Source: Sipunculus nudus (Eukaryota; Annelida; Sipuncula; Golfingiida; Sipunculidae). Taken from it: DNA of 64,000 bases. The translations under genes and the position numbers were made by a program. The stretch spans positions 17,542,001 to 17,606,000 of the forward strand of contig CM049308.1 of assembly GCA_026874595.1 (NCBI GenBank). Reading direction: 5' to 3'. Positions 1-12,100 of this stretch are shown piece by piece. Below the pieces are notes generated by a model. That model saw only the letters and a list, made by a program, of their open reading frames with translations, searched no databases and was not told where the DNA came from. Position 1 is the first letter of the stretch. Each line of letters begins with the position of its first letter.

Positions 1-705
1 GAACTGTTTGACCGATCAGGCTAAAAATTTTATACAAATGTAGCCCTTGGATAGCTTTATAACATACACTAAAAATGGTGGCACCACCTGCAACCATTTT
101 TGCACAGCGTCCGTCTGTTTGTCTGCCGTGGGATAAAATCACTCATATCTCGGCAGTGGTTTGACATATCCACCTAAAATTTGCAGGTTTATACATCCTG
201 GATAGCTTTCTTGATTTTGTGACAGGTGGCGCCACCTACATTCACGTTTACGCTGCAGACATCCAAGCTCAAATTTCGGGAACTGTTTGACCGATTGTGC
301 CAAAATTTTGCATGTGTATAGATCTAACATAGCTCTTCATCATATGCAAAACTGGAGGGGCCACCTGCAACCATTTTTGCACAGCGTCTGTCTGTTTGTC
401 TGCTGTGGGCTATATTCATTCATATCTCTGTAGTAGTTTGACTTAAGTGCCCAAAGATTTTGCGTGTTTATACATCTTGGATTGCTTTCTTGATTTTTTT
501 TGGCAGGTGGCGCCACCTACATTTATGTGACAGGTTTCTGCATTTGTGGTAGGTGGCGCAACCTACATATACATTTTGGCTGCAGACATCCATGCTAATA
601 TGCAATACACCTCGCTCTATTTTCCCTTGCCACTCAATCCATGCCTCACTTCACCCGTTCCACTCTGATTTCGGCTGATACACGTAGTCGCCTGTATTCT
701 AGTTA
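1..705 (+). mobile_element. Family A element, 3' part (tandem-repeat core plus 3' end)
   Basis: Diverged ~280-bp units with GTTTGACCGAT, TACATCCTGGATAGCTTTCT and a GGTGGCGCCACCT palindrome (about 228-240 and 507-519) run into a unique tail, from about 600 to the TATTCTAGTT end near 700. The same tail closes the copies at 20820-20940 and 44400-44530 (inverted), so this is a repeat with a defined 3' end. Its 5' end is before base 1. Confidence 0.75.
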
Positions 706-894
706 TTTGGTGCTATCTGTTGGATGGCCATATATTGTTAGTATATAAACACAGATATACCCGATGATATTGACATGATATTTGACTTTGTATCATGATA
801 TATCATGTACAGGTGAATTGTCACAGATCAAATCTAAATATAATGAAACTTGAACAAAAACAAATGTTTGGCCAATAACCTTTTCCTCTTACAG

Positions 895-3800
895 GACTGC
901 CTCAGTGATGTCACAATCAGACCCCGGGGATCTAGTCAAGGAATGCTGTCTCAGCTGGCCTTGAGAACCTACTGGTGTATCTCTCGGCAGCGTGTATGGG
1001 GTGTCCCTATTCCTGTGTTTTACCAGAAAGATACAGGGCAGCTATTATTAACAAAGTGAGAGGATCTCTTTGTACAAAAAGACTTTTTAGATAAAGGTGC
1101 ATTAATGACAGATTTAATATGTTTTAATGAAATAGTGTACCTGTTATTTTAATTTCTGTGTGTCAAGAATTATACATGTGTGTTGCCTCTTTGTTCCCAA
1201 AGGTTTCAAATTCGCGCTATTCATTAAAAGGAAATTATAACAAAAATAAAACCTTTATGAATAAGACGACACATCTGCTCATTTGAACATTCATTTATTC
1301 TATATCCTCAATGGTATCTCACGTATATTGTGCCTGTAGTGCTAATATTAGCACACATTGTATGTTATCCATAATTCAGAGATTGATTAATTAAATAATA
1401 TCAATTTTTGTGTATATCTGCCACTGTTCAGCATTCCCAGAGCTCCTTGTGCAATTGTTAGACTTTGCGTACACATGGGTTATTGATATAATAATGGTTA
1501 TGTACTTGTGTAAGTGACGGTCTGGTAAATCACTGAAATTAAACCCTCACTAAACAGTAAGATGTGTAAATTGTGAATATTTAACCTTGCAAATATAAAG
1601 CCGACCTAAGTATTCGTTCAGAAAAAAATTACATTAAAATATCACCATGATTGGCCATATGCAAAAAACAAACACTATCAACCAGTACTCATTGTATGCT
1701 GTCTTTTAAACATGCCATTAAAGTGTCATTTGCCAAATTAAATATAGCTAGAGGGGAGCCATTCAACCTAGATGATAGACTTAAAGGTCCAAATAGTTTG
1801 TGACAGAAAATTTGAAATTGTTATTTGTTTTAAAGAAAAGTTGTTTTAAAGATTGGGAAGTTTCTTAAATAAGACTGCTGGATAGGGGGTGATGAAACAG
1901 CAAAATCAGAGAGAATGAAATGAGTGAGAGTGAATGTACATAACAAGGTGTTTTATTCTGTATTATAGGGCCTCTGTAGACCACATACAACAACTAATAA
2001 AACAACATGGCTCAGACTGCTGGTGGACTCTCTCTCAAGATAAACTGCTTCCTAAAGAGGTCATCAAACAGGTATGTCAAGGTCACAGTTGTCACAACCC
2101 CAGTCAATGGCTGTCCTGAATTCATTATACTTCTATATAGACAGGGACTATACATTCTCTTAGTGAGGGCTCTGACCTCACTGCAATCCCACTCTAAAAT
2201 AAAAAAAAAACAGCACAAGACTGTATGTAACAATAAACAAGTGTATTAATGAACATTAAATATGAGAGCACATAGAAATGAACTTATCAGATACTGTGCC
2301 TTCTGTCTAGCTGCATCTATATAAACTTAAGTAACAAACAAATAGATAATTCATGTTCAAAGTATGTCCTGCAAGACATAAAAATAAGTGATCTGAGAAA
2401 GATAAGACCACAAAGTCCAATGCTGGTATGAGGTTTGTTTAGGAATGCATTTTAAACAAAACTTTTCATCCCAAACCTTCTGTCTTCCACGTGGCGCACC
2501 TGCCAATAGGGGAAGGTTCCTATTGATTTTGGGGTCATTAGGTCAAAGGTCAAGGTCACAGGGCCCATCCCTTGACAAATTAATTTATGGATGAAAACTC
2601 CAGTTTGGGTAGACAGGTTGGCTTCAAACTGATCAGAAGAACCATATTTTGAAAAAAAAAATCATAAACCTATCCTTATAGACAAATTCAGCTGAGCGTC
2701 GAGACCCTTTATGTCCCTAGTGTTTGCCAGGGTCACAATAAAAAAAAAACTCTCTTCAAGCCATGTATTTTACACTGCCATTTTGATTATGAGCTTTTAA
2801 AGTTACTAAATATTATGTTTCATCAAATCAGGGTAATTTTGGGAAAAAAAAACTGAATGAATAATTCCATTGTCATGTTAGATTCTGGTACATAGAACAT
2901 GCAAACTTCTGACATTCCTAAAGTTTTTACATTTGTGTCAAAGTGCTGTTGATCCTTGAGCTTTTTTATCTTATATATTTTATGCAGGTGAGAGTCATGA
3001 TATTTGTATTACAGTTATCTATAGTGTACATTAAAATAAACCTTTTTTTCCAGAGTGGATTCGACCCTGATGCTGAATATGTAAAAGGGACCGACATCTT
3101 TGATATCTGGTTTGATAGTGGATCCACATGGGCTCAAGTTCTAAAAGGTAAGGTTTATTTAGCAGATAACATATTTGTAAATAAATAAAAGAGAATAGAC
3201 CTATACTGATAGGAGGACAAAGAAAGTAATTCAACATTTTTGGAAGTATTCTATATGTTTCAGATTCCATGCCTGTGAGGAGTTCGCTAATATCTCAGTA
3301 GGACCATAATATAATGTAAACATGGAGCATGGTGTAACTGACACAACTTACAGAGTTACATTGGAACAGCATCAGAATATGATGTTAACATGGAGATTTC
3401 TTCATTTAAAATGTTGTGGTCATTATGCCATTATGTCATTATGTGGTCACAACCAGTATGCATTATATTATTACTGATACAAGTTACAGAGTTATATCTG
3501 CATTACTAACACAATTTACCGAGTGACGTGGATAAATGTTTTTAAAAGAGTTACATCCCTTTACATTGAATAACAAATGTTAAAAGCATCATTTTCTACA
3601 CCCTTAAATGTCAGGTGCAGAATGTGCCAAATAAAAATATTCCATCTATTAGAAAAAGAAACGTTTGGAAAGTGAGGTAGTTGCATTGTAATTTCTAAGT
3701 CTTCCACTAGGTTTCACCTTGTACAAAGGAAAATGCGGGATCAATAAAGGAATTAATGGATTTATCTGTATGCAAAAAATTACCAATATACCAGAAATGT

Positions 3801-6042
3801 AATAGTTTTTATCAGGAATCTTGACTGACTAATATTCTGAATTTTTTAGTCGTGTATCTCCACACAGGTGATTTAGACTATCAATCAGAAACACATGTTT
3901 ATGCCCAAACACAGTATAGATGCATTGGATATGCTTATAATTGTAATACAGTATTTATGTAGATGCATCATGATCACAAACATGGGTAAAGAGTTACAAT
4001 AATTATAACATTGATTTGTAATGTTATGCATTAATTCCAGTGTTTGTTTGTCATAGGATGATTTAATTCTTTCAGAATATAATGGTGAGGCAGACTTGTA
4101 CCTGGAGGGGCTGGACCAGTTTGGGGGATGGTTTCAGTCCTCTCTCCTTACCAGCGTGGCTGTGAATGATAAAGCACCTTACAGGTAAATGAACTAAAAA
4201 ACTATACATATTTACAGACGTGCTAAAGTCAGCCTAGATTTCATAATTGTATCCCCAGACACAGAATACTATGGCTTAGGCAAGGTTGCACTGCTGCCAT
4301 AGAGATTTCTTTCAGGGGAGATAACTCTAAAAATATTTTATAAAACTAGACATGTGCATAGAAATTTTGGCATGTTTATCCGTCTTGGATAGCTGTGTTG
4401 TATACCAGATAGGTTGCCTGTTTTTATATTATACATTGATGTACTTTTTCACAAAAGTGGATTGGTGTTTCGGCCTGAAATCTTGCATGGTGTATCCATC
4501 TCTAGATCTGTTTTTGGTGAAAATTGCAAAAATATGAGGAGTTAATTGGTATAACTGGTGCCACAAATTCTGAGTCATGTCATGTCAGGAACATTCCATG
4601 CCTTACTTTTTTACCCATGCCTCTTTGATGAGGCTTGATAGTTGCTTGACAACTACCCGTATTCTAGTTAAATTGAGGTCATGATCTTGAATATTTCCTT
4701 ATTTTGTGAAAATCACACAAAGTCTTAAATATCTCAATAAATGATGAATGGATTGGTCCAAAAATCAAATTGACTGAAGATCTTTGACCGCTTTCTCAGT
4801 TTCTCTTCAGTGGAAGACAGTTTGCACCACCTTCTGACCTTTTCTAGTTTTTCACACCTTTTAATACACCTTTTGTGTAGTGGACCTTTTGGTAAAATAA
4901 AGTGTAGATATTTCAAAATCAGATTTTTTGAGAAGACCCAAGTGTTTTGTATGGGCAGGTAATAGACCTGCTCATTACTGGACAAATTAATAAGCAATCT
5001 GCTCAATGGTCAGTAAATTCTTAAACAGTGTTAGTGTCTTCTAAACCCAGCCAATTTAATTTGAAGTAATTATGGGCCCTGCTTCAACGGAACGGGGGAC
5101 ATTGATTTGGGATTTTTCTGTCCTTCTGTTTGTCTGTCATTCTGTTTGTCTGGCTGTCATGTTTTCGTTTCCCTGCAATAACTTTCCTAAACGTTATCCA
5201 ATTTCATTCAATTTGGGTCAGTGTTTGATCTCATGCTCATGGTTTAGGTTTTTCTGTCTGATAAGATAATAATACAATAGGATCTTTCCTTGTTTATTTG
5301 ATGAATCAGCTCATTTAGTGTCACTAATCGCCATCAGGTGTCACTAGCGGAGGACATAAATTCCTTGAATTTGCTTGTTTATTTATTTTAGAGTATAATT
5401 TAAAGAATATACTCAGCTTAAGGCTAACTCTACTGTACAAAACACCGCTGGAGTGTGAGTGCTCTAGTTGACATGACCTTTAATACTCAACAGAAGACTA
5501 CAAACTGTACAAACCACATTCTACCCCTTGAACTGTGTGGACTCAAGTTGACTTTGTCTTATTGCTCAGCTGAAGACTACCCCTGTGAGCCCAGCAGTGA
5601 CACCGCAGTTGATGGTCTCAGACACCCACAGGTTTTGTTTACACAACATTTACATAATAAAGGTTGTAAAAACAATCCCTCTGATGTACTGATATGACAG
5701 GCTAAGATATCATTTGAGAAACAAATATTTTCCCTGGGAAGAAATGGTAGGAAGAAAGTATTTCTTCCTTGCTTTCCTTTCCCTCTGGGAAGATTGTGTC
5801 AACCCCATGACACAACCCTGATTGTGTCAAGGGTATAGGTTTCTTGTTGGTTATCATTGGTGTAGGTCTCTCCTGGTTCATGGATTTGCTATGGATGAAG
5901 AAGGAAGAAAGATGTCAAAATCCCTTGGCAACGTGGTTGATCCTGAATCTGTGATCCTTGGTACCAAAGTGAGTTATTGATCAAGGTCTCATGACTGATT
6001 ATTGGTGTAACTCTAAATGAAAGTAAGTCCTAATAATTCTGG

Positions 6043-6110
<68 letters not shown>

Positions 6111-9100
6111 TAAAACCCTGGGCTCCAAACACCCTTCTGGGGCGGACACCCCTCCTAACAGACAGTTTTGGGGCCGACCAAGCTTTTTTCTCTTTTAAGA
6201 ATCCCTTTGGGGCGGACACTCGCTATTAAGGACAACCAGCACTTTTTGTCGCCCAATTGCTAAAATCACCCCGGCTATCCGACATCCAAGAGGCCGCCCT
6301 GATCAGTGTCTGCAGAAATACCTTGAAATTACAAATATGGTCTGTTTCTGGTACGCCTTATATAAATTAAATGTTCTTATCATTTAGGCATATATCGTCA
6401 AGACTATATGACCTGGGCTAGTTTTACTCAATTTACCTTATTTTTCAGCTGGATCATTTAAAGATATTTATCCTTTTATCCATAGCAATGCCCGCAAAAT
6501 GACAGAATTCACAGGTTTTCTAATGAGCTGAGCTTCCAGTGAAGCTACATATTCATTCTGAAGTCAGGCCACATTATTCAAACATAGGCCCAGGAGCGAG
6601 GACAATGTTGTATCTGTTACACATCCGGACGATAAAAGTCACGGGTCATGACCTCTCTTCCGGAATGAGGGCTCAGCTGGTCTTTAGATCAACGACGATC
6701 AAAGACATTTATAATGCACTTTTAAGGCAACTTCTGCGTTCAGTCATAGTTCAAAATGATTAACTCACAATAACACACTTGGACGAACATTGTCATGCGT
6801 CATGACCTCTCACCTTGGCTAGGAGCCAATCCCCAATCCTGTAACATTTACATCACGGAAATGAGTCCCACCTACCAGTCATAAGGCTCATATGATATCA
6901 TACATTTATTCATTATGTTTGATAATGATCACGTGGGTTTTTTAACAGAACTTGAACGAGATGAAAGAAATGAATTTATTTCATAATCGATTCTTTTAAT
7001 ATGACAAAAGAGTAAGTAATTAAGAATTTTACGGACCTAGTGCAGGATTCCTACATTGAGACGCCAAATAGTCCAGTCGATGTCGATCAGTGTTAGAATA
7101 TTATTTTCTCACAAGTAATGCCGATAATGTTCCAGTTTATAATAAAGCCTCATTTTAAGATAAGAATAAAACACAGCAACTGGTTGCAATGAATTTTATT
7201 CACGTATAACATATATGTAAGATCAAATATTAAATAAAAAGTACCGGCATTCATGGTTGATTTAGTCCCATACTTGGTCTCAACCGGACCTCATGGGCCT
7301 GACCCCCTCTGGGGCAGACACCCCGCTATAACGGACAAATTGTTGGGTCCCGTGACTGTCCACCCCAGAGGGATTTCACTGTACATGAATAAATTGTATC
7401 ACCTATCATAAAGAGGTATGCAGAATACACTGCACAGTATGCAGCATATTGGATGCTGCATCACTGATCTGTTAAGTCGTGATTGTTACGATGTGGAATG
7501 TAATGTTTTATATAATTAGCATCTTGAATGATGTAGATACCAAGTGATTGGCATTGGTTAAAGGGGCCTATTCTGATATCTGACCTCTATTGATGGAAGA
7601 TAATGCCTTGTACCTTTTATAAAAATAGGCCAGAAGACATTGATCCCACCATGTACATGCTGTTCTTTGTACTATTTATATTTATCTGTTTATAACATTA
7701 TAACATGTTCAAAAACATTGAGCAAAGGCATACTGGTGAAGCAGAGTTTTGCTTAGTGCATTTTGCAATTAGGGACCTTTTAAATGCTGCAGGTCATTAA
7801 AATGTACACAGAGATAACCAGAAGTCACAAAAATTCTTTAGAAAAGACAGGTGAAAAGTTGGCTTTAAACAAACCTTTTAAAACAGTTTAATATAAGTAG
7901 AAGTCACATTGGGAAGACTGAATCATAAAACTCTTTAGACATCTTCAGGTATCTCTTACCAAACTTAGAGATAAAGTATTAATATTAATCCAAAAGTACA
8001 TACTGAACACAAAGAGATTTTAGATGAAATGCTTAGTGATCAGTCAATTAATCTAAGATTATGATCAATACAAATTGTTTATATTTCCCTCCTTTTGTCT
8101 TCAGTGTGTGTGTGTTTTGTGAAACATACTTTCTGTATTATGTAAATGACCAGTTTTTTTTAGCTCAACTGACTGTAAGTCATCTGAGCTTTAGCAATCA
8201 CTCTTTGTCCGTCGTCTGTCCGGTCATCTGGCTGTCTGTCCGTTAACAGGGCACAAATCGTAACCGCTGGACCTAGAATCTTCTTACTTGACATCCAGAG
8301 AGGTCTATGAAAATTCTCCTTTGAAAATTCTCCTTGTTACCCATATTCACCCAGCTATGAGGCTCCCAACTAACCCCCCCCCCCCCCCCAGAATAATGGA
8401 AAATTTCATACAAAAGCTCAAGTATCTGAACAACTAACGCATTGATCACCATGATTCTTTGCATGGATATTGATCATGGAGAGTTTCATCAGTTTCTGCA
8501 GACAGGTAGCGCCATCTTTATTTTTTTCAATTTTTTACGATTTTTTTTTTTCTATTTTTGAGACCTTTAAAGATGTGGTGATCTGTTAACAGGGCACAAA
8601 TCGTAACCGCTGGACCTAGAATCTCCTTGCTTGACATCCAGTGAGATCTTTGAAAAATTTCCTTGGAAACCGGAAATTAAGTCTTTGTTACCCATATTCT
8701 TCCAGCTATGGGGCTCCAAAGTACCCCAAGAATAATGGCAAATTTCATAGAAAAGTTCAAGTATTTGAACAACTAATGAATTGATCACCATGATTCTTTG
8801 CATGAATATTGATCATGGAAAGTTTCATCAGTTTCTGTAGACAGGTAGCGCCATCTTTATTTTTTCAATTTTTTACAATTTTTTTTCTCTATTTTAGAGA
8901 CCTTTAAAGATGTTGTCATCTGTTAACAGGGCACAAATCGTAACCACTGGACCAAGAATCTTCTAACTTGACATCCGGTGAAGTCCATGAAAAATCTCCT
9001 TGGCAACCTGAATTAAGTCTCACTTACTCATATTCTTCCAGCTATGGGGCTCTGAAGTATTCCCCAGGATAACGGAAAATTTCATAGAAAAGCTCAAGTA

Positions 9101-12100
9101 TCTGAACAACTAATGCATTGATCACCATGATTCTTTGCATGGATATTGATCATGGAGAGTTTCATCAGTTTCTGCAGACAGGTAGAGCCACCTGTATTTT
9201 TTAGCTCAGCTGACTGTAAGTCATCTGAGCTATAGTGATCACTCTTTATCCGTGGGCCGTCTGGCCATCATGCCGTCTGTCCGTTAACAAGGCACAAATC
9301 GTAACCACTGGACCTGGAATTTTCTTACTTTACATCCAGAGAGGTCCATGAAAAATCTTCTTGGAAACCTGAAATTAGGTCTCTGTTACCCATATTCTTT
9401 GAGCTATTGCACTCCAAAGTACAGCTCAGAATAATGGAAAATTTGATACAAAAGCTGAAGTATCTGAACAACTAATGCAGAGATCACCATAATTGTTTGT
9501 ATGGAAATTGATCATGGAGTGTTTCATCAGTTTCTGCAGCCTGGTGGCACCACATATATTTGTTGGGGCTTTTTTTCGAATTTTTTTTCTCTATTTTTGA
9601 GACCTTTTAAGATATGAACATCTGTTAACATGGCATAAAATCATAACAACTGGACCTAGAATCTTCATTCTTTTCACACAGGGAGACCCATGAAAAATCT
9701 CCATGGAAACCTGAAATTAGGTCTCTGTTACCCATATCCATTAAGCTGTATGGCTCCAAAATACTCCCCAGAATAATGAAAAATTTGATACAAAAACTCC
9801 AGTATCTCAATAACTACAACACTGATGCTCATGATTTTTTGGCATACATATTGATCATGACATGTTCCATCAGTTTTAGCAGACTGGGTGTGCCACCTCT
9901 ATTTTTTTTCAAATTTTTACCAATTAATTTCTCTATTTTTGTGATCTTTAAAGATGTGGTTATCTGTCAACAGGGTACAAATTGTAACAACTGGACCTAG
10001 AATCGTCATTCTTGTCATGCAAGGTTGCCCATGAAAAGTGTCTATGGAAACCTGAAATTAGGTCTCTGTTACCCATATCCTCCAAGCTATAGGACTCCAA
10101 AGTATCCCTCAGAATAATGGAAAATTTAATACAAAAGCTGAAGTATCCAAACAACTAATCCAGAGACCACCATGCTTCTTTGCATGGATATTGACCATAT
10201 AGTATTTTTATTAGTTTCTGCAGACTGGTGGAGCCACCTGTATTTTTTTTAAAGTTTACGCATTTTTTCCCTATTTTTGAGATATCTTAATACAGACACA
10301 ATCTCAGCCTGTTGGTTAATCTCTTTGATGCTTCAGTTGAATGGTTATATACTACCATTCAGATGATAAAATTTCCTTTTGCAAATCTCTTCCCAGTCAG
10401 CTGAGCGTCATGACCCATTGGTCACTTGTTTTATGTAATGATTATTTTTTGAGACCTTTAAAGATGCGGTAATCTGTTAACAGGGCACAAATCATATTGA
10501 TTGGACTTAAAATCTTTCAACTTGACATCCTTGAAGGTCCATGAAAAGTCTCCAAGGAAACCTGAATTAGGTCTCTCTTACCCATACCATTTGAGCTGTT
10601 GCGCTCAAAGTGCCCTCAAAACAATTAAAAGTTTTAAACAAAAGCAGTGCACAAATCATAACCATTGGACCTAGAATCTTCTGATTTTACATCCAGTGAG
10701 GTCCACGATAAGTCTCCTTGCAAACTTGAAATTATAGGTGTCTATAACTCATATTTTCCAATTTATGCGGCATGTTTGAGGACCCCAGAAATAATGCAAA
10801 ATACACACACATTGCGAGATTCCTCAGGAATTGGTGAATAGATTGTATTAAAATTTGGTGTGCTTATGCGTCTTAATGAACTTAAGCATGAATGATGGTG
10901 CCACCTCCATTATCTTAATTAGTTCCCTATGCAAGGACATATTGTCAACAAGTAAGTCGGCTGAGCGTCATGACCCATGGGTCACTTGTTTTTTTTTTTT
11001 AAATGCTTGTTTGACTGTGATTATTGTTTTGATTATAGGGTATTGTATATGTTTTGTATTTATTATAAATTATGTATTTAAATGCATCTTTTTTGCAGAC
11101 AGGAGAACATGTTTCATTAGCCATTATGGCTACTATGTAATCCGGTTAAAATAAATATGTTTAAATTAAACTAATTGGGCCACATTAGCTACACCTCATA
11201 CAGGAAGTTACAACTGCATCTGTCACAGGTAGTTTCCAGGTATTCAGTTCCAGAATGCTTTAAATATTTTGAATCCTCCAGTAAAGGTTAATTACTTTCA
11301 GTCACCAGAAAAAGATAAAAAAATTATGATTATGGCAACAAATTTTATCAGTATATCAATTTATTGTTTTCATTATTGGGCCCAGACCAGTAATAGATCT
11401 GATGTTAATATACAGCCTTGCTCATCATATATTAAGACAGTGTCTTTGTTTGACAGGAGCAGCCAGGTCATGGTGCTGACGTATTGCGCTGGTGGGCGGC
11501 CCGAGCTCACCTGGACTCTAAGGTTCATATTGGTCCCCAGGTGTTAGAACAGTGTAAGGAACAGGTGTTCAAGGTAAAAACTCGTGTTTATAAAACAAAT
11601 ATAGTAAACCACATTTTAATTGACCTATTCATGAAATCTATATGACCTGAATGGCATATTTATTCAATGAATAATCATAAGCATAATGGACTTATGAGCA
11701 GCCAATCAGGTGTCTGTAAACATTGTAAAGTGTCATTCAACCAACAAAAACAAAATTTGCATAATTTGACAGAGCTCTGTCAAACAGAACAAGTGTAATC
11801 TGTAACAGTACCCATGTCAGCATGTTTTCCGGGGTATTTTGTCATACAAAGAAGACAGTATAAAAAGTTCAAGGCTAAAGGTTGCAGGAGCCATTCCTCC
11901 AACTACAGAGTAAATAATAATATCTTACCTGGCACATAATTCATTTGAGACCAATATTCTAAAATATTGCAAGACTTCACAGTGACTACGATACATTCAA
12001 TAATGGAGGACAGTGATACCAGATGATGAAGTCAGTCATTGGGACGTCATCTGCATCGACCTTTGTGACATCATTATTATGTTGTAAGCAGCTCTCGCTA

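Larger units (their letters stand above)
895..5968 (+). other. IARS2: IARS2 catalytic-core exons
   Basis: Five exons (895-1055, 1969-2071, 3054-3147, 4076-4184, 5866-5968) encode the second half of the Rossmann catalytic domain. The first carries [15 protein letters not shown], where the CP1 editing insertion returns to the catalytic fold. The third carries [10 protein letters not shown], the fourth [19 protein letters not shown], and the fifth the KMSKS ATP-binding loop at about visible residue 171. All key residues are intact. Split codons at exon borders (AA|G, G|AA, AG|G) confirm the joins. Confidence 0.94.

Noticed and set aside
850-1059. Open frame beginning with ATG before the first IARS2 exon
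   Set aside because: The first 15 codons lie upstream of a clear TTTTCCTCTTACAG acceptor; only 895-1055 is exon, and this ATG is not the gene start.
5072-5340. GTCTGTCTG-rich segment resembling the heads of tandem-core repeats
   Set aside because: Only a short resemblance; no defined ends or second copy in the window to support a named element.
6013-6229. Overlapping frames rich in alternating Tyr-Ile on both strands
   Set aside because: They are translation of the (TA)n tract and the transposon end.
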